DNA of 64,000 nucleotides. Source: Prochlorococcus sp. AG-424-P18 (GTDB lineage Bacteria > Cyanobacteriota > Cyanobacteriia > PCC-6307 > Cyanobiaceae). Made by a program: the position numbers and the translations under genes. Below the pieces are notes generated by a model. That model did not search any database and was not told the DNA's origin. It saw only the letters and a list, made by a program, of their open reading frames with translations. Location of the stretch: the NCBI GenBank assembly GCA_003213235.1, contig QCNJ01000004.1:45462-109461 (forward strand), in the 5' to 3' direction. How positions within the stretch are numbered: the first letter of the stretch is position 1; the number at the start of each line of letters is the position of its first letter. Below are positions 1 through 11,374 of this stretch, piece by piece.

Positions 1-1230
1 TTAGGATATAAAAAAATTGATTATCAAGATATTATTTATTACTCTGCTCCTAAGCAAAAAGAGAAAATTTCTAGCTTAGATGAAGTTGATCCCAAACTTC
101 TTGAGACTTTTGACAAATTAGGAATACCCCTCACGGAGCAAAAAAAACTCACAAATGTAGCAGTAGATGCTGTCTTTGACAGTGTATCTATTGCCACAAC
201 TTTTAGAGAGGAACTTGCTGAACATGGAGTTATATTTTGCTCAATTAGTGAAGCAGTAAAAAATCACGCGGATTTGATTGAAAAATATTTAGGTACAGTA
301 GTTCCAGCTAGTGATAATTATTTTGCAGCATTAAATTCTGCAGTTTTTAGTGATGGTTCTTTTGTTTATATCCCAAAAGGTGTTTCCTGCCCTATGGATC
401 TATCTTCCTACTTCAGAATTAATAGTGGGGATTCAGGACAATTCGAAAGAACACTAATCATTGCTGAAGAATCAAGTTCTGTAAGTTATCTAGAAGGTTG
501 TACAGCTCCAATGTTTGATACAAATACCCTACATGCAGCAGTTGTAGAGCTTATAGCATTAGACGACGCCTCAATAAAATATTCAACAGTGCAAAATTGG
601 TATGCTGGCGATGAAGAAGGTATTGGCGGAATTTTTAATTTTGTCACCAAGAGAGGAAAATGTTTAGGTAAGAGAAGTAAAATTAGCTGGTCTCAAGTTG
701 AAACAGGGTCTGCAATTACATGGAAATATCCTAGCTGTCTTCTTTTAGGGGAAGAGTCTGTAGGAGAATTTTATTCTGTAGCTCTCACAAATAACCTTCA
801 GCAAGCAGATACCGGCACAAAAATGATCCATATTGGTCCTAAGACCAAATCAACTATTGTTAGCAAAGGTATTAGTGCAGGTAACTCAAAAAATAGCTAT
901 AGAGGTCTTGTCAAAATGGGAACAAAAGCTACAGGATCAAGAAATTACAGTCAATGTGATTCAATGTTAATAGGGGATCAAGCTTCTGCAAATACATTCC
1001 CTTACATTAAATCTCAACAACCCAATTCTGAAATTGAGCATGAAGCAAGCACATGTAGAATCTCAGAAGACCAACTTTTTTATCTCCAAAGCAGAGGTAT
1101 AGAATTTGAAGAGGCAGTATCTATGATGGTCAGCGGTTTTTGCAGAGATGTATTTAATCAATTACCTATGGAATTTGCTGCTGAAGCAGATAAGTTACTG
1201 GCACTTAAACTTGAGGGATCAGTAGGTTAA
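1..1230 (+). CDS. sufB: Fe-S cluster assembly scaffold SufB (5' truncated by window edge)
   Basis: Frame 1 is open from base 1 ([19 protein letters not shown]...) and continues into the listed 274..1230 ORF; SufB motifs such as [17 protein letters not shown] and QCDSMLIG; followed by sufC, sufD, sufS. Confidence 0.96.
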   Translation, partial: LGYKKIDYQDIIYYSAPKQKEKISSLDEVDPKLLETFDKLGIPLTEQKKLTNVAVDAVFDSVSIATTFREELAEHGVIFCSISEAVKNHADLIEKYLGTVVPASDNYFAALNSAVFSDGSFVYIPKGVSCPMDLSSYFRINSGDSGQFERTLIIAEESSSVSYLEGCTAPMFDTNTLHAAVVELIALDDASIKYSTVQNWYAGDEEGIGGIFNFVTKRGKCLGKRSKISWSQVETGSAITWKYPSCLLLGEESVGEFYSVALTNNLQQADTGTKMIHIGPKTKSTIVSKGISAGNSKNSYRGLVKMGTKATGSRNYSQCDSMLIGDQASANTFPYIKSQQPNSEIEHEASTCRISEDQLFYLQSRGIEFEEAVSMMVSGFCRDVFNQLPMEFAAEADKLLALKLEGSVG

Positions 1231-1251
1231 TTAATCAATTTCTAAACTGAT

Positions 1252-2037
1252 ATGCAAAGTAAAATGAAAGAATCAGATCCAATTTTAGAAGTTGAAAATC
1301 TCTCTGCATCTACTGACAATCTTACAATTTTAAAAGGGGTTTCACTTACTGTCTATCCTGGAGAAATCCATGCCATCATGGGAAGAAATGGATGTGGCAA
1401 AAGTACTCTTTCGAAAATCATTGCAGGACATCCCTCATATAATATTACAAATGGAGACATAAAATTTTTAGGTGAAAACATCAACTCTCTAGAACCTGAA
1501 GAGAGATCTCAATCAGGAATTTTTCTTGGTTTCCAATATCCAATTGAGATTCCAGGTGTAAGTAATCTTGAGTTTCTTAGAGTTTCAACTAATGCTAGAA
1601 GAAAATTCCTCAACAAAGAAGAATTGGATACTTTTGATTTTGAAGAATTAGTTAAAGAAAAGTTAGAAATTGTGAAAATGGATCAAGCATTCCTATCAAG
1701 GAGTGTAAATCAAGGCTTTTCCGGAGGTGAAAAAAAAAGAAATGAGATTCTGCAAATGGCTTTACTTGAGCCCAAGATAGCAATATTAGATGAGACCGAT
1801 TCTGGTCTAGATATCGATGCTCTAAGAATAGTGGCATCAGGAATTAAAAAAATATCAAATGCACAGACTGGAATTATACTTATTACCCACTATCAAAGAT
1901 TATTAGATGAAATTAAACCAAATTATGTCCATGTTATGTCAGACGGGCAAATCATAAAAACTGGTGAGAGTGATCTTGCTCTAGAGCTTGAGGAAAAAGG
2001 GTATGAATGGACTGATAACTTCATAAAAGAGACCTAA
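1252..2037 (+). CDS. sufC: Fe-S cluster assembly ATPase SufC
   Basis: ABC ATPase with Walker [10 protein letters not shown] and [14 protein letters not shown], typical of SufC; operon context. Confidence 0.97.
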   Translation: MQSKMKESDPILEVENLSASTDNLTILKGVSLTVYPGEIHAIMGRNGCGKSTLSKIIAGHPSYNITNGDIKFLGENINSLEPEERSQSGIFLGFQYPIEIPGVSNLEFLRVSTNARRKFLNKEELDTFDFEELVKEKLEIVKMDQAFLSRSVNQGFSGGEKKRNEILQMALLEPKIAILDETDSGLDIDALRIVASGIKKISNAQTGIILITHYQRLLDEIKPNYVHVMSDGQIIKTGESDLALELEEKGYEWTDNFIKET

Positions 2038-2041
2038 ACAA

Positions 2042-3259
2042 ATGGAAATTATTGAAAAAATAAAAACCAATAAATCGGATGATAATCTAACAGAAATACA
2101 AAAAATCTGTCTTCACAAATTACAATCAAGCCCTCTCCCTAATCCTAAAAATGAACTATGGAGACTTTCAAATAAATCAAAATTGTCAACCTTTTTAGGT
2201 TATTCAGTTAATGAAAAAGATTCAAAATTTGACATACCATATCCGAAAAACTCTCAAAGTACTATTAGATTAATAATTGGTGAGAATTGCCAAATTAAAT
2301 TAATAGAGAAAAATTATTCAATACAGCAATTAAGTGAGGATGAATTACAAAAATATATCAAGGAACAGATATCTTTTTTTAAGCAAAACGAAAATTGGAG
2401 TGACCTACTGAATCTGTCTTTAAGCTGTAAAAATAATATTTTGGGGTTAAAAATAAATGGATCAAAAATTCCTCCTATTGAAATTTTTAGTCACGCATCA
2501 AGTAATTCTTTAAAAGCAAAAACCCTCGTAATATTTTTAGAAAAGAATTGCGATGTTGAATTATTACAAGTAAATCTCGGTAAAGAAAACTCTTCATTAT
2601 CTCAATCAACTTTCTTTTGCTTGAAAGAAAATAGTTCCGTAAATCATGGTGTTGTATCTTACGGCGAAAACAGATCCAATCTATTAAATTCTCTCAATGT
2701 AATTCAACAAAAAAATAGTGCATACAACTTAGGATCTTTACATTTCAAATTCAATTACGCGAGATTTGAAATTAGTATTAAACAATCTGCAGGAAACGCT
2801 AAAACAAATATCAAAGGTATGCAAATAACAAAAAAAGATGAGCAGATTTCAACCTATACAAAAATAGAATTTAATGGCCCAAATGGGTTTCTAGATCAAA
2901 TTAATAAATCACTTGCTGATGATCAATCACATGCAATATTTGAAGGTTCAATAATAGTTCCGAAAATTGCCCAGAGAACTGATGCTTCGCAATTAAGCAG
3001 AAATTTACTTTTATCAAATCTCGCACAAATAGATACCAAACCTCAATTAGAAATAATTGCTGATGATGTCAAATGCAAACATGGGGCTACAATTTCGCAA
3101 CTAAATGAAGAAGAACTTTTTTATATGCGAACAAGAGGGATCACATTAACAGAAGCAAGTAAACTACAATTAAGTTCTTACTTTCAAGAAATAATTTCAT
3201 TTATTCCCATTTCAAAAGATAAATGGGATTTGCTTGAAAAACTTTTAAATGAGAATTAA
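2042..3259 (+). CDS. sufD: Fe-S cluster assembly protein SufD
   Basis: SufD C-terminal pattern DDVKCKHGATISQLNEEELFYMRTRGI; operon position. Confidence 0.95.
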   Translation: MEIIEKIKTNKSDDNLTEIQKICLHKLQSSPLPNPKNELWRLSNKSKLSTFLGYSVNEKDSKFDIPYPKNSQSTIRLIIGENCQIKLIEKNYSIQQLSEDELQKYIKEQISFFKQNENWSDLLNLSLSCKNNILGLKINGSKIPPIEIFSHASSNSLKAKTLVIFLEKNCDVELLQVNLGKENSSLSQSTFFCLKENSSVNHGVVSYGENRSNLLNSLNVIQQKNSAYNLGSLHFKFNYARFEISIKQSAGNAKTNIKGMQITKKDEQISTYTKIEFNGPNGFLDQINKSLADDQSHAIFEGSIIVPKIAQRTDASQLSRNLLLSNLAQIDTKPQLEIIADDVKCKHGATISQLNEEELFYMRTRGITLTEASKLQLSSYFQEIISFIPISKDKWDLLEKLLNEN

Positions 3260-4512
3260 TGGAAACGATTCAAAATTTTCCTGAAATAACGAAGAAAGAC
3301 TTTCCTCTTTTAAATAAAAACTTAAAAAGTAATGAGCAAATTATTTATTTAGACCATGCTGCAACCACACAAAAACCAATACAAGTTTTAAAAAAAATTG
3401 ATGAATATTACAAAAACTTTAATGCCAATGTACATAGAGGGGCACATCAATTAAGTGCTAAAGCAACAGAAGAATTTGAAAATGCACGATATTTAATTAG
3501 CCAATACATAAAAGCGAATTCAGCAAAAGAAATTATTTTCACAAGAAATGCTACTGAGGCAATCAATCTAGTAGCTAGATCATGGGGCGAATATTCATTA
3601 AAAGAAAACGATGAAATTCTCTTATCAATAATGGAGCATCACAGCAATATTGTTCCCTGGCAAATGGTTGCAACAAAAAATAAATGCAAATTAAAATTTA
3701 TAGGTATAGATAAAGATGGGAAATTAGATATAGACGACTTTAAATCAAAACTAACATCTAAAACTAAACTTGTTAGCCTAGTTCATGTTAGTAATACTCT
3801 AGGTTGCTGTAATCCAATCAAAGAAATAACTAAATTAGCTAAACAAAAAGGTTCTTTAGTGTTAATAGATGCATGCCAAAGTTTGGCTCATCAAAAACTG
3901 GATGTGATTGATCTTAATATAGATTTTTTAGCTGGATCAGGACATAAATTATGCGGTCCTACAGGTATTGGTTTCCTCTGGTCAAGAAAAGAAATCCTAG
4001 AAAAAATTCCTCCTCTTTTTGGAGGTGGAGAAATGATTCAAGATGTTTTTGAAGAAACAAGTACTTGGGCAGAGCTACCACACAAATTTGAAGCTGGAAC
4101 TCCAGCCATTGCAGAAGCAATAGGTCTTGCAGAAGCAATCAATTATATTAACAATATTGGATTGAATGAAATTCATGAATATGAAAAGACTATTACTAAA
4201 TATTTATTTGAAAAATTAAACCAAATAAAAAATATTGAAATCATAGGTCCATCGCCGCAGATAGATCCAGACAGAGCGTCACTTGCCACCTTTTATATAA
4301 AAGATATACATTCAAATGATATTGCTGAAATTCTTGACTCAAAAGGAATTTGCATCAGAAGTGGTCACCATTGCTGTCAACCTCTTCACAGATATATTGG
4401 AATCAAATCAACAGCTAGAATCAGCATGAATTTCACAACCAATAAGGAAGAAATTGATATATTTATAGAAAAATTAAAAGATACTATTGATTTTCTAAGA
4501 ATTAATTCTTAA
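3259..4512 (+). CDS. sufS: Cysteine desulfurase SufS
   Basis: PLP-binding region GSGHKLCGPTGIGFLW, RSGHHCCQPLH; 1-nt overlap with sufD. Confidence 0.96.
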   Translation: METIQNFPEITKKDFPLLNKNLKSNEQIIYLDHAATTQKPIQVLKKIDEYYKNFNANVHRGAHQLSAKATEEFENARYLISQYIKANSAKEIIFTRNATEAINLVARSWGEYSLKENDEILLSIMEHHSNIVPWQMVATKNKCKLKFIGIDKDGKLDIDDFKSKLTSKTKLVSLVHVSNTLGCCNPIKEITKLAKQKGSLVLIDACQSLAHQKLDVIDLNIDFLAGSGHKLCGPTGIGFLWSRKEILEKIPPLFGGGEMIQDVFEETSTWAELPHKFEAGTPAIAEAIGLAEAINYINNIGLNEIHEYEKTITKYLFEKLNQIKNIEIIGPSPQIDPDRASLATFYIKDIHSNDIAEILDSKGICIRSGHHCCQPLHRYIGIKSTARISMNFTTNKEEIDIFIEKLKDTIDFLRINS

Positions 4513-6434
4513 ATATTCAAAGCATTTTTTAAAAATTCCTGAGATTTTTGCGTTACTAATTCTTTATTTTCAATATTTCTAAAACCATGCCCTTCATTAT
4601 CAAAAAAAATAACTTGTGAATATTTATTATTCTGAATCAAAATTTCTTGAATTTTTAAAGTTTGTTTATAAGAAATAACTGTATCTTTTTTTCCATGAAA
4701 CAATAAGATAGGTTTTTTTATTTTGTTAATATGATTTATTGGTGATCTATTTATATAATCATCATGGTCTTTTGCATAATTTCCTACCAAAGAATTTAAA
4801 TAATCTTTTTCAAACCTATGAGTGTTGCAATACATATCCTTCAAATCAATAACAGGATATTTACAAATTGCTGCAGTAAAAATAGAACCATGTAATAAAC
4901 AATTTAGGGCAGTTAAGCCACCAGCACTATTACCAAAAATTACTACTTTTTCACTATCCACTTGATTTGATTTAATCAATTCAAAAGCTAATGCTTTGCA
5001 ATCATAAGAATCAAGAATGCCCCATTTATAATTCAACCTCTCTCTATAGGCTTTGCCAAATCCTGATGATCCTCCATAATTGACTTCAGCAACAAAAAAT
5101 CCCTTCGACGTCCAAAATTGAACTTCAGAATTATATGATCCATCAAAACATGCAGTTGGTCCGCTATGTGCTCTAACAAGGAGCGGTGGCTTTCTAAAAT
5201 TTTCAACAAGCGGCCTATAAAGAAAACAGTGAGTTGATTTATCTTCAAAACCTTTAAACCAAAATGTTTCAGGTTTTGAACAATCTTTTATATGATCAAA
5301 AAATATCTGCTCAGAAAAATTTGATAAAACTTTTTTTGCAAAATCGATTTCAAATACAATTCCCAGAAAATCAGATCCATAACCCTTTAAAAGAACTTTT
5401 TTTCCAAAAACACTGAAATCACTAATTGAGGTAAAAGGAGTAGAAAATTCTTTAACAAATTCAAGATCTTTATATTGTTCCACAATTAAACTATTTTCTT
5501 TTTTTGCTAAACAAAACAAATTTTTTTTATTACCTGAAAAAAATGTTATTCCAGTGACCCATTGTGGTGCTCCATATTCAATGAAATTTCTCTCTATTCT
5601 TTTCATAATAAAAATATTTTCAATTTCACTAACATCTAAAAACAATAAGTTCCACCATCCAGAACTATCTTCAGAACATACCAAATGTGTTTCACTTATC
5701 CAATAGGGTTGAAAAAAAGAAACGTTTTTTTTTGAAATTATCAGCTTATTTGAGAATTTTTTTATTTTTTTTATCTCACCATCTTGATCTATTTCAGCAA
5801 AAAACAGCTCATTTTTCTCCCAAGGCATATATGGAGAATCCCACTCTATCCAGGAAAGTAAGTTAGCAGATCTATTAGAGGATAATTCTCCAGCAAAATT
5901 TTTAAATTTTTTTATTCGATGAATATCTTGTTTAGTTTTTTTTAAATTTAAAGAAAATAAATAATCTCTATTATTTATTTCGCAAATTCCATACAATAAA
6001 TTTTTTTCAGAAATTACAAATGAAGAATCAAAATTTCCATCAACTGATTTAGATAGTTGATTAGGTTCTTGAACTGAAACGAGATATTTATGTTGTCTTC
6101 TATCAGTTGAAGCTACCTCTTTAAAAATTTGAAACCATACTGCCTTGGTAATCTGATCTATCCATATCAAATAAAAATTATTTTTAAAATTTATACATTT
6201 ATAAGATTTACCACCATATCCATGAAAATTATTTTTAATATTATGTTTTTTACTTGTTAATTGCTGGGGAATAGCTTCCTTTAAATTAAATGGTCTTGCA
6301 AAAATGGCATTTTCATTTTGACCTTCACCAACAATATCAATCCAAAAAATGGTATTCCTAATAATAGTTAATTCCTTGAAAGCATTTTTTTTAGATTCAG
6401 TTTGCCTAACTTTTAACTTGTCATCATTACTCAT
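4509..6434 (-). CDS. S9 family prolyl oligopeptidase-like peptidase
   Basis: C-terminal alpha/beta hydrolase with GNSAGG nucleophile elbow and terminal GHGF histidine. Confidence 0.85.
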   Translation of the reverse strand: MSNDDKLKVRQTESKKNAFKELTIIRNTIFWIDIVGEGQNENAIFARPFNLKEAIPQQLTSKKHNIKNNFHGYGGKSYKCINFKNNFYLIWIDQITKAVWFQIFKEVASTDRRQHKYLVSVQEPNQLSKSVDGNFDSSFVISEKNLLYGICEINNRDYLFSLNLKKTKQDIHRIKKFKNFAGELSSNRSANLLSWIEWDSPYMPWEKNELFFAEIDQDGEIKKIKKFSNKLIISKKNVSFFQPYWISETHLVCSEDSSGWWNLLFLDVSEIENIFIMKRIERNFIEYGAPQWVTGITFFSGNKKNLFCLAKKENSLIVEQYKDLEFVKEFSTPFTSISDFSVFGKKVLLKGYGSDFLGIVFEIDFAKKVLSNFSEQIFFDHIKDCSKPETFWFKGFEDKSTHCFLYRPLVENFRKPPLLVRAHSGPTACFDGSYNSEVQFWTSKGFFVAEVNYGGSSGFGKAYRERLNYKWGILDSYDCKALAFELIKSNQVDSEKVVIFGNSAGGLTALNCLLHGSIFTAAICKYPVIDLKDMYCNTHRFEKDYLNSLVGNYAKDHDDYINRSPINHINKIKKPILLFHGKKDTVISYKQTLKIQEILIQNNKYSQVIFFDNEGHGFRNIENKELVTQKSQEFLKNALNI

Positions 6435-6510
6435 TTAAAAAAATATAAAGAAAGTAAATTAAAGTGCTAGTATTTTTATAGCTAAACTCTTATCTAAAAA
6501 CTTTTTTAAC

Positions 6511-7116
6511 GTGGCAAACCATTTTTCACAACTTGCAAAAAAGTCGAGAACAAATGGAAGTTCAGAAAAAATTGCAAAAGAACAAACAGGTAAGCCATCT
6601 CTAGATATTTATAAACTTGGTAATGATGTATTAAGACAAAATTCCAAAAGAATAACCAAGGTTGACGAATCAATTAGAAAACTTGCTAGAGAAATGCTTC
6701 AAAGCATGTACGCAGCTAAAGGAATCGGACTTGCAGCACCTCAAATTGGTATCAACAAAGAGCTTCTTGTCATAGATGTAAATTTTGAAGATTCAGCAGC
6801 AGAACCTCTAATATTAATCAATCCAGAAATTACAGACTTTGGAACAACCCTTAATTCATACGAAGAAGGCTGCTTAAGTATACCTGGCGTATATTTGAAT
6901 GTAGTAAGACCATCAACTATAAAATTAAAATTTAGAGATGAAATGGGGAGACCACGAAAAATGAAAGCAGATGGACTTCTAGCGAGGTGTATTCAACACG
7001 AAATGGATCACTTAAACGGAATATTATTTGTTGATAGAGTTTCATCAAAAGATGATTTGAACAAAGAACTTATAAGGGAAGGGTTCAACGAAAAAGACGT
7101 AATTTCTATTAATTAA
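6511..7116 (+). CDS. def: Peptide deformylase (GTG start)
   Basis: GIGLAAPQIG, EEGCLSIPG, QHEMDHLNG motifs. Confidence 0.96.
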   Translation: MANHFSQLAKKSRTNGSSEKIAKEQTGKPSLDIYKLGNDVLRQNSKRITKVDESIRKLAREMLQSMYAAKGIGLAAPQIGINKELLVIDVNFEDSAAEPLILINPEITDFGTTLNSYEEGCLSIPGVYLNVVRPSTIKLKFRDEMGRPRKMKADGLLARCIQHEMDHLNGILFVDRVSSKDDLNKELIREGFNEKDVISIN

Positions 7117-7120
7117 TCTA

Positions 7121-7462
7121 ATGACTGAAACTACAATATTTCAAAAAATAATTAATGAAGAAATACCCTGCGATAAGCTTTATGAAGATGATTTTTGTAT
7201 TGCGTTTAATGATATCCAAGCGCAAGCACCAGTACATTTTTTAGTGATTCCAAAAAAGCCAATTATTAGTTTATTAGATTGTATTGAAGAAGATGCAAAT
7301 TTATTAGGGCATTTACTGTTTGTTGGTAGCAAAATAGCTAAATCAAAAAATTTAACTAATTGGAGAACAGTAATTAATACTGGAGCAGAATCGGGACAAA
7401 CAGTTTTTCATTTACATATTCATTTTTTATCTGGAAGAAAAATGAATTGGCCCCCAGGTTAA
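7121..7462 (+). CDS. HIT family (histidine triad) protein
   Basis: HLHIH motif, FHLHIHFLSGR. Confidence 0.94.
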   Translation: MTETTIFQKIINEEIPCDKLYEDDFCIAFNDIQAQAPVHFLVIPKKPIISLLDCIEEDANLLGHLLFVGSKIAKSKNLTNWRTVINTGAESGQTVFHLHIHFLSGRKMNWPPG

Positions 7463-7509
7463 AACTCTCGAAAGAAATGTTTATAGGTTATAAATAAAGA
7501 AAAAACACA

Positions 7510-7788
7510 ATGAATACTCCAGATTCCTTAAGAACAGAATCCAAAAATTTATTCAATTTAATATCAAAAAATTGGGAAGAGCTAGACGATTCACTCAAAA
7601 CTAAGTTAATAAAAATTTGGAAAGTTGTAACTTACAAATGGCAATTACAAATCTTATTTAATCTACCTTTTCTTTTATGGTGGGTATTAGATAAATCTTT
7701 TCCAATAGTTCATAAATTTGATACAACAATCTTGAATTACTTAAATTTACCTGACTGGGCACTTTCATTTATTGGCTTTGGTCAATAG
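7510..7788 (+). CDS. Hypothetical small protein with a likely membrane segment
   Basis: Complete ORF in a co-directional cluster; hydrophobic stretch FLLWWVL. Confidence 0.7.
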   Translation: MNTPDSLRTESKNLFNLISKNWEELDDSLKTKLIKIWKVVTYKWQLQILFNLPFLLWWVLDKSFPIVHKFDTTILNYLNLPDWALSFIGFGQ

Positions 7789-7830
7789 ACTGCTAAAAGT
7801 TATAATTTTCCTTATAAAACTTTTCGAGTA

Positions 7831-9813
7831 ATGAATAAAACGGTTAATAATAAATCCAAAATACTTTACCAATTACAAAAATTAAGGAAGCTATCTCAGC
7901 CATTTTTTCTTCCTATAGATCAATGTAATGGATTTCAATTCATATGGCTTTTGATTTCTCTTTTATTTTGTGTTGGTGGAGTAGTACTTGTTGGTCTTAC
8001 AGGAATAATCAGTTTTTTTGAAAACTTTCAACCAATTTTTCTTGAAAAGTATTTTGGAGGTGTAGTAAGTACTGTCAATTCAATTTGGGCTGGTAGTTGG
8101 GGATTGCTTTTCTCTGCCTTATTTCTAGTTGGATCAGGGAGCTTTTTTAGCTTAAGACGTCAATTAAAAAATCGCAGATGGTTACATTGGTTATTCCTTG
8201 CGATAATTGTATTAATGCTTTTAGCTGTAAACGGAATAAACGCAGGTATTGGATTTATTGCAAGAGATTTAACAAATGCTTTAGTAGAAAAACAAGAAGA
8301 TGGATTTTATCGGATATTGGGAATTTATGCTTGTTGTTTCGCTGTGGCTCTACCAATACGTGTTTCCCAAATATTTTTTACATATAAGTTAGGAATAATT
8401 TGGAGAGAATGGCTTTCAAAAAGTTTAGTCAAAGATTATATGACTAATAAAGCTTATTACCAATTAAATCCCAATGATGAAGAACAAACCGATGTAGATA
8501 ATCCTGATCAAAGAATCACAGATGATACCCGAGCTTTTACCGGGCAAAGTCTCTCTTTTACATTAGGTATTTTTGATGCCCTACTAACATTTTCACTTAA
8601 TATTCTTATTTTATGGAGTATTAGTACAACACTTACTTTTTCTTTATTTGGTTATGCTGCATTTGCAACATCTATCCTTTTAATTGCTGGAAAAAATCTT
8701 GTAAAGATTGACTTTGATCAACTCAGATATGAAGCAGATTTTCGATACGGCTTAGTACATATTAGAGATAATGCTGAATCAATAGCCTTTTACTCTGGGG
8801 AGAATCCTGAACGAAGTGAAACTGAAAGACGCTTAGGAGAAGTGGTGAGAAACTTTAATTTACTGATTATATGGAGAGTAATAATAGATGTCATGAGAAG
8901 ATCCATTAATTATGCTGGAAATTTCTTTCCATATTTAATAATGGCAATCCCTTACTTTAAAGGTGATATCGATTATGGACGCTTTATTCAGGCTAGCTTT
9001 GCATTTGGAATGGTTGAAGGTTCGTTATTTTTCATTGTTAATCAAATCGAAGAACTTGCAAAATTTACTGCTGGTATTGGCAGATTAGAAGGTTTCCAAT
9101 CAAAAGTTGAATCCATTAGTCAAACCAACCCAACAAGCAATCAAAACGTTATTTCAGATTATCCCTCAATTCTTATTAATAATGCTGACCTTTGCCCACC
9201 AGGATCAAATAAAACAATAATTAAAAATTTAAATTTAAGCATCGACAATAATCAATCACTTTTGGTCGTAGGGCCATCTGGGTGCGGAAAAACATCTTTA
9301 CTAAGAATGATTAGTGGTTTATGGGAACCCAATCATGGAGTAATTAAAAAACCAAAAATTGGGGAATTATTATTCATACCTCAAAAACCATATATGTTAC
9401 TTGGTTCTTTAAGGGAACAATTATGTTATCCCACAGAAGTTAAAAAATTTAGTGATGAACATCTTACTTCTGTACTACATGAAGTAAATTTAAAAACCTT
9501 AGTGGATCGGTATCCTAATCTTGATATCAAACAAGATTGGCCACGAATTCTTTCCCTAGGCGAGCAACAAAGATTGGCTTTTGCAAGACTCTTACTAAAT
9601 TCTCCAAGATTTGCAGTACTTGATGAAGCCACAAGTGCTTTAGATATTAACACTGAAAAAAAACTATATAGTTTACTAAAGGAACGAGAACTTTCTCTTA
9701 TTAGTGTTGGACATAGACCTAGTTTAAAAGATTTTCACGAGAATATTTTAGAATTAAACGGAAAAGGAGACTGGAAATTATTGACTTCAGATAAGTATAA
9801 TTTTAAGGATTAA
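7831..9813 (+). CDS. ABC transporter ATP-binding/permease fusion, SbmA/BacA-like (ABCD-type)
   Basis: N-terminal multi-TM with GIIWREWLSKSLVKDYM, DNPDQRITDD; C-terminal ATPase VGPSGCGKTSLLRMISGLW, LSLGEQQRLAFARLLL. Confidence 0.88.
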   Translation: MNKTVNNKSKILYQLQKLRKLSQPFFLPIDQCNGFQFIWLLISLLFCVGGVVLVGLTGIISFFENFQPIFLEKYFGGVVSTVNSIWAGSWGLLFSALFLVGSGSFFSLRRQLKNRRWLHWLFLAIIVLMLLAVNGINAGIGFIARDLTNALVEKQEDGFYRILGIYACCFAVALPIRVSQIFFTYKLGIIWREWLSKSLVKDYMTNKAYYQLNPNDEEQTDVDNPDQRITDDTRAFTGQSLSFTLGIFDALLTFSLNILILWSISTTLTFSLFGYAAFATSILLIAGKNLVKIDFDQLRYEADFRYGLVHIRDNAESIAFYSGENPERSETERRLGEVVRNFNLLIIWRVIIDVMRRSINYAGNFFPYLIMAIPYFKGDIDYGRFIQASFAFGMVEGSLFFIVNQIEELAKFTAGIGRLEGFQSKVESISQTNPTSNQNVISDYPSILINNADLCPPGSNKTIIKNLNLSIDNNQSLLVVGPSGCGKTSLLRMISGLWEPNHGVIKKPKIGELLFIPQKPYMLLGSLREQLCYPTEVKKFSDEHLTSVLHEVNLKTLVDRYPNLDIKQDWPRILSLGEQQRLAFARLLLNSPRFAVLDEATSALDINTEKKLYSLLKERELSLISVGHRPSLKDFHENILELNGKGDWKLLTSDKYNFKD

Positions 9814-9821
9814 CAAAACAA

Positions 9822-10097
9822 ATGAATTCTAAAAAAGAACAAACCAACTCAGAAGTCACTAATTTAGAGAATGAGAGTTTGATAAAAGAGCAGAACGATT
9901 CAGATTACATCAATGAACAAATTGGAGACAATAAATTAGATGAAAAATCTATAGAAATTAAAGATGAATATAAATTTGGATGGAGTAGTTATTCTGAAAT
10001 AACTAATGGAAGATTTGCAATGATTGGCTTCCTCGCAATAATATTGATTGAATTATTTAGTAAACAATCGTTTTTAAAATGGGCAGGAATCTTATAA
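9822..10097 (+). CDS. High-light-inducible (Hli/CAB-ELIP) family protein with acidic N-terminal extension
   Basis: C-terminal motif EITNGRFAMIGFLAIILIELFSKQSFLKW. Confidence 0.85.
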   Translation: MNSKKEQTNSEVTNLENESLIKEQNDSDYINEQIGDNKLDEKSIEIKDEYKFGWSSYSEITNGRFAMIGFLAIILIELFSKQSFLKWAGIL

Positions 10098-11027
10098 TTA
10101 ATCATCAAATCTAGAACTGTTATCTCTTGGTTTCTTCTTATTTGTTCCAACGTTATATCTACTATTTTGATTTTTTGAAATTGATCTAGCCGAAGAGCTT
10201 ACTCTACGAGTCTGACCTGGTTTTTTGGCTTGATTTGCATCTTTAAATGAAGCATCTTCTACTTGAGCTGTTGAAGTTTGCTGCCTAATAGGGGATCTAG
10301 TAGGTTTCTTTCTTAATGGAGAAGAATCGGCAGGAGCAGAAATATTATCTCTTCTAGAAACTGTACGATTCATTCTCGGTCTTGACCCTGTTTTAACTTC
10401 ATCACGAGATAAATTTCTTCTCTCACCAAAGTTATTTGTCTCTGGTTGTTTACGATTTCTATCTTCAGAAGTCTGCCTTTTCCTTCTTATAGGTTCGTCA
10501 TTTTCAAACTGACTTATTTCCCTCGTAGATGGCCTACTTCTGCTTGCTGCAGCAGAGGGTATAGCTCTTGAGACATTCCTCCTACGAGATCTCCCCTCAG
10601 TATAGTCTTCTTCAAATTCATCTTCTTGAGGTCTAAATCTTCTGGATGGTCCTTCAGATTCTTGAAACCTATCATAATCGTCATTAAATCGGCCTCTAGA
10701 ATTTCTGGGAACATCAGAAATAGGATCATCATCAAAATAAGATGACCTTCTAGCTTGATCAGTCGCAACTCCCCTCAATCGCACACTTTCATATGCGAAA
10801 AAAACTGTAGTTCCTGCTAATAAAAACTGACCAAACTGAAGGATAGGATCTAATCTCCAGCCTTGAAAAAATAATATTCCTCCGCACAAAAGTCCAATTG
10901 CTGCGAAGAAAACATCATAATCCCTTGCCAAGGCGGGCTTAAAGGACCTCAAAAAATAAAGGCCTCCTCCGCATACCGCGAGAACTATACCAACAATACT
11001 GGCCCAATTGAGACTAGCATTGACCAC
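10098..11027 (-). CDS. Ycf66 family protein with long basic/Ser-Arg-rich low-complexity tail
   Basis: N-terminal four-helix membrane region MVNASLNWASIVGIVLAVCGGGLYFLRSFKPALARDYDVFFAAIGLLCGGILFFQGWRLDPILQFGQ typical of Ycf66. Confidence 0.85.
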   Translation of the reverse strand: MVNASLNWASIVGIVLAVCGGGLYFLRSFKPALARDYDVFFAAIGLLCGGILFFQGWRLDPILQFGQFLLAGTTVFFAYESVRLRGVATDQARRSSYFDDDPISDVPRNSRGRFNDDYDRFQESEGPSRRFRPQEDEFEEDYTEGRSRRRNVSRAIPSAAASRSRPSTREISQFENDEPIRRKRQTSEDRNRKQPETNNFGERRNLSRDEVKTGSRPRMNRTVSRRDNISAPADSSPLRKKPTRSPIRQQTSTAQVEDASFKDANQAKKPGQTRRVSSSARSISKNQNSRYNVGTNKKKPRDNSSRFDD

Positions 11028-11107
11028 ATTCTTTCTCCAAAAATTTATTTTTAAAAGGGTTATTTATATCCCCTATACATATAGTGTACTTAAAACTTCT
11101 ACAAAAA

Positions 11108-11293
11108 CTAGCGTCTTCCAGTAGAAGTACGATCGAGGGAATCTTTCTGGCTGACAAAAATCAAAAATGCAGTGGCTGGGATAACGATAAGTAAGGCAGC
11201 GGCAATAAAACTACCTATCATTCCAACTGCAGAATTATTTGCAACTTCAGCAGAAAAATCTGCGGCTAGTAATAAATTTGAGATTTGAAACAC
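11108..11293 (-). CDS. psbX: Photosystem II protein PsbX
   Basis: Short single-TM protein [36 protein letters not shown]. Confidence 0.88.
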   Translation of the reverse strand: MFQISNLLLAADFSAEVANNSAVGMIGSFIAAALLIVIPATAFLIFVSQKDSLDRTSTGRR

Positions 11294-11374
11294 TTTTTTA
11301 ATATTAAATTCTCAATTTATAATACGAATTAAATACGTTTCAATGGGTTATTTATTAAGATGAATTAAATAATT

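Noticed and set aside
1652-1837. Antisense ORF opposite sufC
   Set aside because: Shadow ORF on the opposite strand of a conserved gene; no independent support. The same applies to other listed shadow ORFs such as 5033..5248, 8178..8387, 9426..9653, 10514..10768, 11401..11661, 13527..13718, 15434..15778, 24197..24466, 27497..27736, 34297..34503, 39226..39414, 41453..41674, 46690..46929 and 61152..61349.
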